Assembly (NCBI GenBank): GCA_035048815.1
Contig: JAUCBN010000020.1
Coordinates: forward strand, 751,501-815,500
Direction of reading: 5' to 3'
DNA from: Abelmoschus esculentus
Lineage: Eukaryota > Streptophyta > Magnoliopsida > Malvales > Malvaceae
DNA: 64,000 nt
Each line of letters opens with the position of its first letter. Position 1 is the stretch's first letter. This document shows, in pieces, positions 33,113 through 46,094 of this stretch. A model generated the notes under the pieces. It searched no databases. It saw nothing but the letters and a program-made list of their open reading frames with translations, and was not told the DNA's origin. A program made the position numbers and the translations under genes.

Positions 33113-36100
33113 ATGGCTGAGATATCGAGTGAATTGAAGAGTGGTCCAACTGAAAACGATGACCTGAATCAAAATCCAGGTGAATTTAAAATGTTGGTAG
33201 TAGAAAAAGAAGTGTTGGCTGGTGGTCATCAAGGGGATGTCAATGGGGATGATAACCGAGATGGCCAGCAAACTCAGTTCGGTGATAATAACTCATTGCT
33301 TGCTTCACAAGAAAACGAGGGATCTTCTACCTCTGTTAAGATCAACCATGACCGTGTTGCTGGTAATGGGGTAATGATAAGGGAGAAACCTATACTCATG
33401 GTGACTAATGAGCTTAAACCTCGCCTTCGATGGACTCATGAACTTCATGAGTATTTCCTTGAAGCTGTCAACCGGCTCGGTGGTCCTAAAAGTCAGTGTT
33501 CATCCCCCTATTCTACTTCATTTCCCCCAAATCTTTGATCAATTCATAATAGATATAACACCTAAATACTTGAATGGTTGCATCATGTCCATATTTGCTG
33601 ATGTGTAGTAGGAACACTCATAAAATAGCTTGAAATTTCTTTTTTCCTTTTCAATCTGAAATGACCTGCAAGCTGATTTAAGTTCTTAACATGTCTGAGG
33701 GGATTGTTTTATATGTTCATCCATTTCTAATACGCATCTAGCAACCCCGATTGGCTTGATGACTTTCGATTTTATGGTGAATGCTTGGATTCCCTCTAGC
33801 TGCATTTTGCTAACTTTAACAAAAGTATATGTTTCAAGCATTCAAAGATGCAGCAATTCATCTTATTGCCTCCCCGCCCCCTCCCCCCCAATATAGATTC
33901 TGTTTCCTTTAACTGCATGCTGCTAATCTTGAGCAGGTATGATCAAACAAAATCATCTATGAAAGATGGTTTTCTGCTGTCCTCCACCATTAGTGTAAAT
34001 TCCTAACATATCCCACAGCCTACCTTATATGCGTGTGTTTCTAAAAAGATGATGTTCTTTTGATAAATTCATGTGAGATTGGATCAAAAAAGGAATTCTT
34101 TTGATTATTTCCCTTGGAACTTTCTATGCACGCGTGTTATAAAGATTGAGTTAACGGTAATCTAGGGAGTTTGTCGAGCTTCTTGATGGCTGCTGACGAA
34201 ATATTTGTCGATTAGCAGTGATGTTAAACCGGTTTCTATATGTACAGATGTACTGTTACATTGCATTCTAGGAATGTTGTTCAAACACTTCCAGATGCCT
34301 TTTTGGAAAGTCTGTCAATCTGTAGTTTGTCGTTCTGTTTCGCTCGTGTAATACTTTATGTCGTTTTCTAACGGTTTTACCTTGCATCGATGACCTATGA
34401 TGAATTGTGTGACTTCCTCACTAATGTATTTGATGATATTACCAACTGCAAGTTTGTCGTATACCGTCACATGGATATTCTGATGACGTTGGATTTGTTC
34501 CCGTTGTTGTAACCGGTGACATTACCGGAAAATAGGGCATCCCTACAAGTCTGCAGATGGTAACAAATGCAGCTTATGCACTTCTTTTTCCTTTCTTTTA
34601 GGCCTTTTATTTTATTAGGAGAAATTTAAAACCTTGCAACAAGATGTGAGCTGCATTTTTAAGTAGCTTTTCCTCTAGATTGAACCACTACACTAGGCTG
34701 TAGAGCAAAATCCTTTAATCAACCCCGAACTATCTACGAGATTATAAAAAGAGAATTAACAGAGGACATAAACCTTAATTGTTCATATTCTTCTGTGATA
34801 TCTTAAGCTTGTTGCTAGAGAAACTTCATGCTTTCTTATAATTTTCCGGTTGACGTGTATTCCCTGGTAGTCCTAATGCATGAACTGCACTCCGGCTTAT
34901 GTTTTCTGAGCTCTGAACTCAACTATGTTAATAGTTCCTCTGTATAGTTTACTGAATTCTTAAGTGTTACCACAGGACTCTGCTGTTGCTGCTGGTAACC
35001 TACCTTGCGCTTGCAGTAACCATTAATTATCCGAAGAACTAACCATATATCTTATTTGCAGAAGCAAAACCGATGGCTATTCTGAACATGATGGATATAG
35101 AGGGACTCAAACATGTCCACATTAAGAGTCATTTACAAGTAAGCTTTTGTATTAAATTCCAGCATTCCTCCATTTTAGCACTTAAAACCGACATAAGATT
35201 ATCGTATAATCTCCTAACTAATCTTAATAAACTCCAGAAATATAGACTCGGAAAGTTTTCGGTGAAGGACTGGCAGGACACATCCAAAAATGGTACATTT
35301 TGTTATATATACTGGTTTTCATTTTTCATGTTTATTATACATGTCAGTTGACTCATTTTGTCATGTTCTTAACTAACTACTTGTTCGATATATCAACCTT
35401 TGAATGTGATGCAAAGCAATGGACAGCAAACTCAAAAACAAATGTAAATATGTTAGCATCCCTAAATCTCAGAGAATAACTAGAAATTCCGGTGAAAAAA
35501 TTATCAAAAAAAGTATAGGTCAACTTATCAGCTTGGGCTAAATGAAGTGCTATCGTCTTTTTTTATTTCCGGTTATGTTTAAACTTAGATGAGCAACTTG
35601 TGAATAACATGTTGGTGATCAATCTGATTATATGTTTTATATCAGCTTCTCAACTCGACGGAGGTCCGCAGAGTCTTAGACCTTTGAGCTCGGTACAATC
35701 TGATTCTCAGACCACTCAGAACATTGAGCACAAAAGGTATTAATTTGCCTATTTGTTAAGCTGGTTTAAGATTTTATTCTCTACTGTGGCTTATTTGAGA
35801 TACATATGCAGGAAACCTAGAGCTAGAAGAGCTCGAAAAACAAGCAAGGGAAGACGTGGACCACTCTATCTGCAACTTCTGGTAGGAAACTTATAATTTA
35901 ACTCATCCTTGTAGAAACTGAAATTCCAATCATTCTATTTAAATCAGAAAGGGAAGTCTTAGATGTTCTTTGCTTGTTTCTTTTATGCTTTTTTGCCGAT
36001 AAGATATTCTTTGGTCTAAACCTAGACCATGATTTTGCAGACTCAGAGCCTTTATCGAAGGTATCTGGAAGCACAGAGGTATCTGAACACTACACTGGCC

Positions 36101-36556
36101 AATCAGCATTATGGCAGTGCAGCTATGGAAAATGCATCTTTCTACCAGGGACCCTTGGCTAGTTTAGGAACTTTCAAAACAATGCCTGGCCCATCTGATT
36201 TCGGCACGGTGGCTGCATTGCCACAGTTTCATTTCAACCAGCACAATGCATGTCCTCCTCCTACATATGATGCACTGACAGGCCAAGTCAATGTCGGCAT
36301 TCAAGAGGTACCTTTCGGCTATCAGCCCCAAACCTCTCTTTACCCTGCACCTGAAGCTGAAGACTTCTCGACTCTAAACAGCTACCCTGCAAGTTCAGAT
36401 CAGGAGAGTTTGCCTGTGCTTCCAAGCAGTGAAGAGGAAATGATTTGGCCAGATGATGTGGACCTCATAGAAGCCTTTTTGAATTGGAACGATGATGAAC
36501 CAATCAACCTCGATAATAGCTTTAACTGCAACAATCTTAAAGATTGCTTGAACTAA
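33113..36556 (+). CDS. GARP (G2-like) MYB-CC-type transcription factor
   Basis: Six exons: 33113-33491, 35062-35138, 35238-35292, 35646-35736, 35812-35881, 36041-36556. All junctions are GT-AG and the phases close, giving 395 residues. Residues about 102-158 are the single MYB-like GARP domain: KPRLRWTHELHEYFLEAVNR (first helices) through HIKSHLQKYRLGK (recognition helix, the SHLQKYR hallmark). After a basic linker (KRKPRARRARKTSKGRRG) comes a short coiled-coil-like stretch, LYLQLLTQSLYRRYLEAQ, in the place of the MYB-CC coiled coil. The acidic C-terminus (EEEMIWPDDVDLIEAFLNW) looks like an activation domain. The PHR/PHL/APL relatives act in phosphate signalling and vascular identity, but the exact subfamily is not resolved here. 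A GTG frame extends six codons upstream of the chosen ATG. Intron 1 is 1570 bp. Confidence 0.85.
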
Positions 36557-38970
36557 GACAATGTTCAAGGTTTCCCTGGCACCATTTTAAGCAAAAACTG
36601 TACTTAAAAGACAAAACCCGCTTTATGTTTCTAAGTTTCAAGGCTTTGCATCCTTCTTGCACAAGACAAAAATAAGATAATAGTTTTATGTACTCTTCCT
36701 GCATGATCGTAGATATGAATGTAAACAGTATTTAGGTTTTCCCTTGATAACAGTACAAATACATGCATTAGAGAGGTGAAACTAATCATCTTACATAAGT
36801 TAAAGTTGTTTGATATAAGCAACTAGTCCCAAAATATTACATGCACAAGAGGTCTAAAACAATACATTTTAGACAATGAACTTATATTGATTCGCATGGC
36901 TGAAGTGTCAATCGACTTGTGATGACTTTTCGAATATATAAGATCTGAATAAGATATCTTCTGATAAATTAAACCAAAATTCAATTACCTTTTTAACGTA
37001 TTTTAAAATGTATTAATTTAATATCGTAATCTTGAGATACATTAATTTTAATAAATTAAAGATTGTGCAAGCTGAAAATTAGATACAAAATTAATTCAAA
37101 ATATTTACCTTTCAATATTTTTGAGCAAATAACCTTTTAATATTTTACTTAATTATTGAAATTTATTCTTGTTAGATAAAAATTGTCAATCAACTAATGA
37201 TTAACATTTTCTAAAGACTGCTTTTCGACGCCACAAAACTGCTTTTCTAAGGATTGCTTTTTCATAGCTGAATTTTTTAAATTTTCTCGGGTTGAGTATT
37301 TGATCCAATAATTTTTTGGATACAGACCGAGACATGAGTTGAAAGTTTTTCTCTTATTAAGCATCCGATTCGACCTGACAATTTTAATATATATTTTTTA
37401 TATTTTAATATATATTTCTTATATTTTAAGTTTTTAATAATTTTATTCAAAACTAAATTTAAATTTTTAAATTCTTTCTTTGCATTATGTACAAAATATT
37501 TTTATGTTTAATATATGATTTTTAAAATTAAAAAACTAAAAAGAACATAAATCGAGTATACGATACCTAAATTTTAAGGTATCTAAATTTTATGGGTATT
37601 AGAATAGTGGGTACCCGAATATAACGAGTCGGGACACAAACCAACAAAATAGATATCCGAATGAATCGAATACCCGATATTTTAGGTAAAAAAAATAGAG
37701 TATCCCGTAATAAATACCCTAATGACAATATATCTCATCATCACTTTATTACACGTGAATATACCTTGTCATCACTTTATTACACGTGGATACGTGATAT
37801 GTCACATAAACAATGCAACCATATGGACGTACCTAATAAAAAAAAACGTTGTTAATCAACTAGTGTTTTCATCCAAATATAATTATTTTGAATCGAAACA
37901 TTATGAGCTAAAATACTCTAAAAAATTAAGGTCAAATGCTAAGTTTCGAATCATAAATTTTAAAAAAGATAAAATTATAAAAACTAAATCTTATGTAATT
38001 TGAATATCAAATATTTTTAATAAAATAATAGACATAAAGATAATTTTATTGCTTAACGTTTATAATTTTTATCAGATTAGTTTTTATTTTTTTGGGATAA
38101 ATTTTGTATTTAATCTATTTCTTTTTTATAAATATCTATTTTTTAACTAACATAATGACTAAACCGTTAAAAATTTAATGATAATAATATGTCATATACA
38201 TGTAATAATATATTTTAAATAACATAACATCTAACCTCGTTTTACATATATATATATATATGTCATTATCGTTAAATTTTTAACGATAATAATAAATATA
38301 TACATATAAAAATATAAAATAATTAAAATTCAAATAAAATATTGAAAATTAATTAAATTTAAAATAAAAGACTACTGACATTCTCAAATTTTAAATTTCA
38401 TTTTACATATATACCATATTATTATTAAATTTTTAACTATTTAACTATTATATTAATTAAAAATAAAATATCTATCAAAACAACATACATTTCAAAATAA
38501 TAAAAATTATAAACGGTTACTAAAATAATATTAACATTAATTTCAAGAATCAAGAAATCTAACGGTTATTTCATCTCCGAAACAACAAAAAAATTATGTT
38601 CGCTCTCTATAAATGAAACCCTATGAGCATCTAAAGTCTTTCTTTCTTTCTTCTTTTTCGTACCATTTTCAAAAATTCTCAAAACAAGTAAAGATTCTGT
38701 TGTTGTCAAGAATAGCCATTTCTTAGAAAATATTTCAACAAAAAATTTTCCCAAAGACAAAGCTTAAGAAAAGCTTCAAGAAACCTTACTCCGTACTTGT
38801 TTAGATTTTTTGGGAAATTTCTTTTTCTTCTTTCTTTTTTCGATATATTTCATAATTATCTTTTTTTTTTGAGGATTTTTAAATTGATATTTATACTGTT
38901 AATAATTTTATATAAATTTTCATGTTTTTTCGGATGATATGTTGGACTTTTTAGATGCACTTGTACCTTA
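36557..38970. other. 3' UTR and AT-rich spacer
   Basis: 36557-36830 is a likely 3' UTR. A word-type patch with GGGTACCCGAATATAACG and ATATCCGAAT occupies about 37290-37690 but lacks clear ends. A (TA)n tract and the palindromic TTATCGTTAAATTTTTAACG lie near 38246-38290. No gene. Confidence 0.45.
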
Positions 38971-39543
38971 TGTCACGTGGCTAAACTTTAAAACCAGCCC
39001 ACCGTGCGGCCTTAGGCGAAGTAACTCAAGACAAACGCCTAAGTAAGCCTTCTTAACACTTACAGAAGATCAAACTTTTCAAGCACCGACAAACGCGAGG
39101 CATTCTTAGCAGAAACGGATCAAATGAGACGAGCGAGAAAGAACGCTCAAGAACAAAGAAAGAACGAATAAGTACACTGAGAGGATTTTTAGACTAAATG
39201 TCTTTATTCCTTGGAAACTTGGAATACTCAGATACATCAAATGAGGTGGGGAAGGCCTCTATTTATACTTGAACTCCCCTTGATCCTACGGTCTATACAG
39301 ATTTACATTGACGGCTAAGATACAACCCTATCCATTTACAAAGCATAATTCTGGAAATATTCCCACCTAACTATGAAAAGTATCTTTTGTGTTCACACAT
39401 CATGGATGGTTCTAGAACACTCCTTGGATCGGGCCAATAATGATGGACTTCTCGAGCCTAAAATCATCCTTGGAATTACTTGGGCAAGCCAATATGCACC
39501 ATGTGGTGCCAATGTCTCGGACCCCAACCTGCGGCCCGTGACA
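38971..39543 (-). repeat. LTR (573 bp) of a minus-strand LTR retrotransposon
   Basis: Begins TGTCACGTGG and ends CCCGTGACA, short inverted ends of an LTR (TGTCACG/CGTGACA). Directly to the right, TTCTCCCCCATC is the complement of a polypurine tract (GGGGGAGAA), so this is the 3' LTR of an element running leftwards. Only about 200 bp of internal sequence follows. Confidence 0.72.
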
Positions 39544-39740
39544 TTCTCCCCCATCAAACTTGGCGACGCCCTCGTCGTGCTACTCGAACAAGACTGAGAT
39601 CGATCCTAGAGCTTCTCATACACCTTGGCTTGCTTTCGACTCAAAATCTGGCTTGAATGTCCCCCCAAAAGAACCGTTCCCTCCATAAAGAGCACCGGAC
39701 TCTGATTCAGTTGTCCCCCATAAGGACTGCTTTTAAGTGC
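39544..39740 (-). mobile_element. Truncated internal 3' end next to the LTR
   Basis: Starts with the polypurine tract complement (39544-39553) and has GC and codon texture unlike its surroundings. No domain is identifiable in this short piece. The boundary with the next repeat near 39740 is approximate. Confidence 0.5.
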
Positions 39741-40530
39741 TTCGCAAATACGTACAAGTGTACACGTTTCAAGTTATAGTATAGATAGTTATCGTCTCCA
39801 CAAGAATTGGTGCTTCTTCTAGAATCTAATTTCTTGTAATGAAAATAAAGGCATCATAGTTTATAAAATCGATATTTAATTTAAATAAATAAACAAAATA
39901 AGAAATTAAATAAATTGGAGAAATCAATGAGAGAGATTAGGCTGGGTTATCCTGAATTATGGAATGATGGACGAATGAATTCTTCCTTGTAAGTGGGTGC
40001 TTGCACCACTCAATTATTCCGGCAATTGGGCTTAGTTAGATTGCCTAGTCAATTCATCTGAATGCTTGGGCAATTGCAACTAAGGGAATTGCTCGGGCAA
40101 TTTGAGCGACTATCCTCAAGGTTCGGCAAAATGTTCTTCAGTGGTCCCGTTATCCCTAACCTGAGACTCTGTTAATTGCACAACCTTTGATGATACATCC
40201 CTGCGTTAATCAAAGGTGAACAACAACTATCTTGTGCTTTTGTTATCTATTGAAATCATGCATTTATCCCTAAGCTGAATTAGTTCTCACGCACTTGGAT
40301 CGAACCATGCCTATTCGTTTCGTGAATCTAATTCTCAAGAATCTAGATAAATGAATCGTTTATCGAGGTCATTTCCCAATTCTCTCATAAACCAAATAAG
40401 CACCAAGAATAGAAAAACCTTAATTAAGAACACTCAACATGCTTGGATAGAATTCAATGAAATCAAACCATAAAACAAAATAACCCAAGCCAACTTTAAG
40501 TTAGTTCATGGTTGGGCAAAATATCCAATA
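39741..40530. repeat. Unclassified interspersed repeat-like sequence
   Basis: Non-coding sequence of moderate complexity containing 'gtacaagtgtacacg', 'ttatcgtctccacaagaattgg' and several 'gggcaatt' words (39998-40100). I recognise its style from non-coding parts of plant LTR retrotransposons but cannot name the family. Confidence 0.4.
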
Positions 40531-42487
40531 TTATAACACCCCAAATTTGGGCCTAGAAGTTTAGAGTTCTAGTGGACCAGTTTTGTTAGTTTAGCCTAGT
40601 TCGGGATTAAATACTTAAAAATTGATTTTTAATCAAAATAAATTATGGAAAAATATCCTAAAATCCTTATTTAATATATATTTGACTTAGGTCAACTCAA
40701 TTTCGAAAATTGACCCTTGAATCCCTACAATTTTGAAACTAGTGACTATTTTGTAATTTTGAAAACTTAAAGACAATTTTATAAACTAAGTCAAAACTTT
40801 GAATCTCTATGGGGCTTTGATCCAATCCAAATTCTAATTGAATTAAACTTCATGGGCTTATTTAATTAACACTTAACCCAAAATTTTAATTAATAACTCA
40901 AATTACTTTATTTAATTCCTAAAAACCTATTTTATATCAAAACTTAAACCCTTATTTTATTATTTTCGTTTTCCCTCTTCCCAAGGCTGAGAACGGCCAT
41001 CTTTTCAAGGTAAACTCGATTTCTTTTCATTAATTTTCGTTCTAATAATTATTTATAATTTTTCCTTCTTCAAAACATTGTTTTTCACTTGTTTTTCTTC
41101 TCAAAAACCATGGAAGTTGGTTGGGTCAGAATTGGAGGTGAGAAACATTCAATCCTCTGATTTTAAAAGGTTCATTATTGAAATTCCCAATTTATTGGCT
41201 TGGTAAAAACGTTTTTACTCTTTTGATTTAAGAAAAATCGATTTTTGATCAAAACCTATAATTTTCGTTCAAGGGTTTTACTCGCTATTTTGGGTCTTAA
41301 ATTGTTGATTTTAATCATGTTAAGATTTTTATAATGTGTTTATAAATTCCATAATCCCGGATTATACGTTTAGGAGAAGTTTGGTGGTTTTCGGAAATTT
41401 TTCGGTTAAGGTTTTGATAGGTTTTAAGGGTTGTTGTGTGGGGGTTCGACTTGGGGTTTGTTTTGTGCGATTAGGAGCACTAAATCCTTAGTTTTTGATG
41501 GTTGAAACAGGATAAGAAGTTAATGATTACGTTTGAAGAAGTTTTGGATCGAATTGGTGACTTGTCAAGCAAGTTTCGGTTATCGATGAGTGGATTATGA
41601 GGGTTGCCGATTTGGCATGTTTTTAAATGTGTTTTCAAAGGTTTGGGGGTGTAGGAAAGGTGTGAAAAACCTCCCTATACTCGGAAGTAAGTTTAAAGTT
41701 TTGTTTTCTTAAAGGTTCCCATATTATGCCTTGTTTTTACAACGTTATTTGTCATGCTCTTATTATGTTGTGCATATGTGATTATGTATGTATATAAATG
41801 CTCATGAAACTGTTTTTAAAGAGATTTTATATGCATTCAATGTTCTCACGGTTTTGTTTTGAAAAATAAGATAAAAGTAGTTTTATCGGTTTTTGCAAGT
41901 GATGCGTGAAAAGTGGGATACATGAGACTTGAATTCTATTTTGAATTAAGTTTTGAGCATTGATTTTTGATAATATATTGGCTAGTTAAGTGATGAACCT
42001 TATGGGATAAGTTGATCGATCAATAGGGTCTAGAATGCACTATAAACATTCAAAAGTCGTACGTGTATAAATTCTTTATGTGTTGCATTTTGCCTTTTAT
42101 TCTAATGATATGTGATGGGAGTAGTACTGTCACATACGGGTTGATCGGAGTAGTATTGTTACCGAAAACCAAGGTGAGATAATTCATGTTGAGAGTAGTA
42201 TTAACATGCGCATGCTCTGGGAGTAGTACTAACATGCGGTTGCCCGTTTATCCTAACGATTTGGAGTAGTACAAATCGAATCACTAGCACCAATATATGT
42301 TTTTACTTTTTAAAGGTAAGTGTCATGGTTTTTACTTGTTGCATATGAGATTATGCATGCGAGGTTTTGTGCATTGGTATGCATGTGATTTAAGCATTGC
42401 TATGTTGTTAGCATGTAAGACTTGAGCTTTGTGCATTGAGATGCATGTGTAAGCATTGCTATGTGAGTAGCATGTAAGCATTGCTAT
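40531..42487 (+). repeat. Gypsy-type LTR fragment
   Basis: Starts with TATAACACCCCAAATTTGGGCC, the opening style of long gypsy LTRs in plants, and continues with a CT-rich leader-like part. It has no open frame. Near its right end it carries five copies of GGAGTAGTACT-like words (42118-42275) and a degenerate tandem of GCATTGCTATGT/AGCATGTAAG units (42393-42487). It breaks off into the word-type patch at 42488. Confidence 0.5.
42118..42275 (+). repeat. GGAGTAGTACT short repeats in the LTR fragment
   Basis: Five copies, at about 42118, 42149, 42192, 42219 and 42262, are separated by unequal spacers. Two neighbouring copies share ...AACATGCG. Confidence 0.8.
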
Positions 42488-42971
42488 GTGTAAGCATTTC
42501 GGATATCCGAAATTTTTGGATCAACATTTTAGCGATTTGTATCTGATCCGAAAAAATTAGATATCCGATTTTTCGGATCGAATTTTTGGATATCCGAATA
42601 TCCAAATTTATGATTTAATTTAAGTTTTTTTTTTAATTTGACGATCCTATTCATGAAAAATTTGGGTTTCGAATATAATAACCAACAAATTATTGAATAT
42701 AACAATATTTTTATCCATGAAAATTTCATTTTTTCATATATATAACAAGTAAAATATCAAATATAATAATATTTATATATAAAAATTAAATTTTCTGATA
42801 TCGGATAATCGGATATCCGATCCAAATATAAAATACCTATTCGTATCCGATTCGAAATTTTTGGATATCCTATCTGAATTATCCGAAAAATAAAAATCAG
42901 ATCGGATATCCAAAGTTTTGGATCAGATCAACGAATAATCGGTTCAGGTCGGATTTTTTTACACACCCCTA
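42488..42971. mobile_element. hAT-like word element, CGGATATCC type (left end unclear)
   Basis: A 484-bp patch with CGGATATCCGA and related words at both ends in opposite orientation and an AT-rich centre. The right end is ACACACCCCTA, the complement of TAGGGGTGTGT, as in the other elements. The left end (GTGTAAGCATTTCGG) matches that right end only partly, and no target duplication was found. Confidence 0.5.
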
Positions 42972-45900
42972 ATCATACCCGCCGCCACTCAATCTCATTG
43001 GCGATCGTCGGAATTCAAATAAGAAGATTTTTTTTCGTTTTTATCATGCCCATCAGTTCAAAAATCACTTTCTTTCTCCTTCTTAATTTTTAGAACTTAA
43101 ATGTGTATAAATTAAAATATATATTTTAATATGTATATTTTAATGTATATACTTTAATATATATATATATATTCTTCCAAAAATATTTTAATGTATTTAT
43201 TAATGTATACTTTAAAATATACTTAAAAGAATAATAATATTCTTCCAAAAATTATTATATATTATAATTTTCTCTAAATTTTGTCTTTTTTCCTTTTTTT
43301 ATATAATAATTAAAGTTTATTTCTAATTTTTTATATAATTTTGAATAACTTATATCTTTCAAAAAAATTTACACTAAAAGTAGCCTAATTCAAAACTTAA
43401 AAATGGGTGATTTATTTTCCTCAAAATTTGTCTTTTGTCTTTTGTCTTTATTAATTGTTTTTTATCAATTGTGTTGGTTTAATTCAATTGAGTCATAATT
43501 TAAATCAATTTAATAAAAATCTACATTTAATTTTAGAATTTTTTTAATTATGTTCGTAGTTTATTTTTTAAAATGTTAATTTAGTTTAATTAAATTCTAA
43601 GTTTAATAAGATAATTCAATTTGATTATATTATAATATATAATAAAATTTGATAAAATATAATTATACACAAAATTTTGATATGTATGTGAATATGTAAT
43701 TATACACATTATGAAATTTATATTTTAATTAAATACATTATAATTAAATATTATTTTTATTATAATTATAATAATTTAAATATTAATATTAATATTAATT
43801 TAAATTTAAAAATTATAATTTTTAATGAAATATTAATTTAAAATTATAATTAAAATTAAGTACATTAAAACTAAATAAAATAGTAAATAAATAAATAAAA
43901 TTAAATATGTAATTCTAAATTGAAATATTAATCCCTAGATTAATTATTTAAGTTCGTGCACAATTTTAATTTTTTAAGCTTAATTGTATTTATCAATATT
44001 TTAAATTCATCAAATTATAGATATCTTTAATTACATGTCATATAAATATCAAGTCTTGTAAAAATATTAGTTCATATCAATAACAAGTCGGGTAAAATAA
44101 GATCTCGGGTCGATTCAGTTGGGTAATATCAATTATATACTAGGTCAAACTCGGGTTCGTGTTCGTTTCAGTCGGATGTTGGTCGTGTTTTGGGTCCACA
44201 GTAACATGTTCAAATCGGATTCGGGTCATTCTCGGTCGGATGCAGGTCAGGTTCGATTATGATAATAACAAATCTAAATCGGGTTTGGATCAACGACAGT
44301 CGGATCTGGATCAGCTTCGGGTCAAACTAAATTATGACTATAATAGGTTTCAGTCAGTTTTTCAGGTTGAATTAGCTTTTTACGTCACTACTTTTGTAGG
44401 TAAAGATTTTTTATATTAAAATATTATAAATATTATTTATACTAAATTAAATATAAAATAAACAAAATAATATGAAAATAAAAAATATATTCTTTTGATT
44501 TTTTTTAATTTTAAATAAATATAAAATATTATAATTAAATCTAAAATAATATTATAATATAATTATTAAGATTCAAACAGTAAGTTAAATTTAAAATAAT
44601 ATTAAATATTATAAAAATATTATCAATATTATTCAAAATAAACAAATTATAAATAAAATAAGAATATATGTATAAAAATATATTATTATAAAAATAATAT
44701 AATTTTAATAAGTAAAATAAAATAAAAAAAATCCTAAATCCCACCAAACTAAATAAATATACAATAGATAAAAATAAACATTTCTTTTCGGGTCCCAAAG
44801 AATATAAAGAAATTAATTCTTCTAGAGAACAAATAAAAAAACTTAATTGTTTTTGTGCCCATAAAAATAAAAATAAATTATTTTTTGGGTCCCACAAAAT
44901 GTAATCAACCTCACCGACCAACTTAATCTTCTTTGTTCAATATCTACACCAGAAAAGTTTTGTAAAAAAAATTCATTTCTTCGCCGAAAATATCTTCTCG
45001 TTGAGAAACTCATCTTCTTCTTTCGAGTGTCAAAGGTGTTGTGTCTGGCGTAAAATAAGTGCGCGTTTTTCAACGTTTAACAATGTTTTTCATTTGCCGT
45101 TTCGCATTTATCGATTAAGATGTTTTTCAGGTAGCCTCTCATCACCTAGCACCTAAGGCACGTCTAGATACGTTTTTTAAAACAAAGAATTAAATGAATA
45201 AGAAAACATGTTCATATTTATTCGTTTAATAAATAAATAAACATAAACAAACTTCCTGTTGAATAATTCACGAACGGTTCGTTAATGTTTAGCTCGTTTA
45301 CGGCCTTAAAATATCCAATGAATATAAGATATTGGGGGATCATTTTGGGCTATAAGTTAAAATATCTAAATGTGTAGCACAAACCAACAGGATTTTAGCC
45401 ATGCTAATGGATGAATCATCGTTTTAGTATAAACTCCCATGTTAAAATATATGCAAAGGTTCCTCATCCCACGTACGGGTTATATATCTTCTTAAAATAA
45501 GTTCAACTAGCTCCTATCCCGTTCTGTTTCACTGGTAGTAAGATGTTAAAGAAAGCTATCTCTTTCTTTAGATTTTACGTTGGAAGCGGTTCTGAATTTG
45601 TTGTCTGTTGTTTAGAGGCTTTTGGGAGTGTGGTCATATGTAGGAGTACCAAGGGGGACGAAAGAGTTGGTTAAACGTATTGGGGTTGGCTTCTTTGTGA
45701 CTGTGTAAGTGTTATTTAAGTAAGCCCAGCTGCCGCATGCGACGGTTTGAAACGTGCGCAAGCAACCATGGACCACCCTGCCCGAACCCCGACCCAACAC
45801 CTGTAGTCTGATGTGTCTCGACGCCGATTATCCCCATAATTGTCCAAAGACTCTTCGAGAATTCCGATGAAACGCATCCGTTTATCCATTAAATGACAAA

Positions 45901-46094
45901 CACATATTTATCTACCCTACACCATCAAAGTAACAATGACAGCCAATTATTGATATTAAAAATGTCTGGTTTGACAAGGATGACAATGATTTTATCATAT
46001 TTTTATCAAAGCTGATGCTTTCTTTTCTGTATTTATAAATGATGTCTTGCCATCATAGGAAAAAGGTTGATTATTGACAGAAGAAGAGAAGTAA
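42972..46094. other. AT-rich spacer and GLYR1 promoter side
   Basis: 42990-44070 is extremely AT-rich. 44085-44360 is a word-type patch (TCGGGTCA/GTCGGAT words) without clear ends. 45180-45310 has GTTCGTTTA/GAACGGTTCG words and ends TTACGGCCTTA. 45600-45900 is a more complex segment with GC-rich stretches upstream of GLYR1. No gene beyond chance frames. Confidence 0.45.

Noticed and set aside
39373..39597. 74-codon plus-strand frame
   Set aside because: It crosses an LTR end and a polypurine-tract complement, so it is not a gene.
44541..45073. Long minus-strand hydrophobic frames
   Set aside because: Composed of Phe/Tyr/Ile/Leu from AT-rich DNA with no domain; typical chance frames.
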